64,000 nt of DNA from Mollicutes bacterium (lineage in GTDB: Bacteria; Bacillota_I; Bacilli_A; Izemoplasmatales; Izemoplasmataceae). Shown here piece by piece: positions 63,565 through 64,000 of this stretch; position 1 is the first letter of the stretch; each line of letters starts with the position of its first letter. The stretch is from assembly GCA_003568315.1 (NCBI GenBank), contig PWYL01000036.1:1-64000 (forward strand), in the 5' to 3' direction. Position numbers and translations under genes: made by a program. Below the pieces are notes generated by a model. The model did no database searches and was not told where the DNA came from. It worked only from the letters and a program-made list of their open reading frames with translations.

Positions 63565-64000
63565 ATGGACCCCTTGTTTGATGGACTCAATGAAGCACAG
63601 ATGGAAGCGGTCAAAGCGACCGAAGGTCCGGTGATGGCCATCGCCGGCGCCGGCAGCGGTAAAACGAGCGTTTTGACGCGACGCATCGCCCATATCATTC
63701 TCAATCTCGGTGTCCCCAAGAACAACATCCTCGCCATCACGTTCACGAACAAGTCCGCCGACGAGATGAAGATGCGCATCGCCGACCTCCTCTCGACTTC
63801 CACACGTGGCATGTGGATATCCACTTTCCATGCCATGTGTTCGCGGATTCTCCGCGACCATGTCGACCGTCTGGGATATTCCCGGAATTTTTTGATTATA
63901 GACGATGACGATGTCAAACAGATGATCAAGATTGTCATGAAGGCATTGGATATCGACGTGAAGACCGTACCGCCGCGGCGGGTGAAACCCCATCTTTTGA
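63565..64000 (+). CDS. pcrA: UvrD/PcrA-type DNA helicase, 3' end truncated by the window edge
   Basis: MDPLFDGLNEAQMEAVKATEGPVMAIAGAGSGKTSVLTRRIAHIILNLGVPKNNILAITFTNKSADEMKMRI (Q motif, Walker A); open to the window end. Confidence 0.93.
   Translation, partial: MDPLFDGLNEAQMEAVKATEGPVMAIAGAGSGKTSVLTRRIAHIILNLGVPKNNILAITFTNKSADEMKMRIADLLSTSTRGMWISTFHAMCSRILRDHVDRLGYSRNFLIIDDDDVKQMIKIVMKALDIDVKTVPPRRVKPHLL

Overview
This 64 kb window is a bacterial chromosome segment carrying the replication origin of a Bacillota-type genome (Bacilli / Mollicutes / Erysipelotrichia-like gene content and order; exact lineage not determined). TGA is used as a stop, for example in rpmH. Genes diverge from an oriC at about 22.63-23.0 kb. 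To the left, on the minus strand, are dnaA, dnaN, an S4-domain gene, recF, gyrB, gyrA, serS, a leucyl aminopeptidase, pta, a lipid kinase, ksgA, ispE, spoVG, prs and asnS. To the right, on the plus strand, are rpmH (44 aa, missing from the ORF track), rnpA, yidC, jag, pth and mfd. Further right are a compact minus-strand shikimate operon with an AroE-AroK fusion, one-carbon genes (fhs, folD, glyA, 5-FTHF cyclo-ligase), a B12-type ribonucleotide reductase, a CdaA-type diadenylate cyclase next to a PAS/degenerate-GGDEF protein, ispD/ispF, pgi, the tsaE-tsaB-rimI-tsaD cluster, glnS, csp and a truncated pcrA/uvrD. I saw no CRISPR array, transposon, prophage, tRNA or rRNA. Most of the window is housekeeping. 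The observations most worth checking are: (1) a csp 5' leader with a 12-bp hairpin sequestering the Shine-Dalgarno and a competing alternative pairing; (2) a rimI gene broken by two single-base homopolymer shortfalls; (3) an oriC whose repeated 9-mer is TTTTCCACA rather than TTATCCACA; (4) the overlapping aro operon with an AroE-AroK fusion; (5) a degenerate GGDEF protein beside the diadenylate cyclase; (6) two T-box leaders with readable specifiers; (7) a 608-aa acidic membrane-anchored protein of unknown function.
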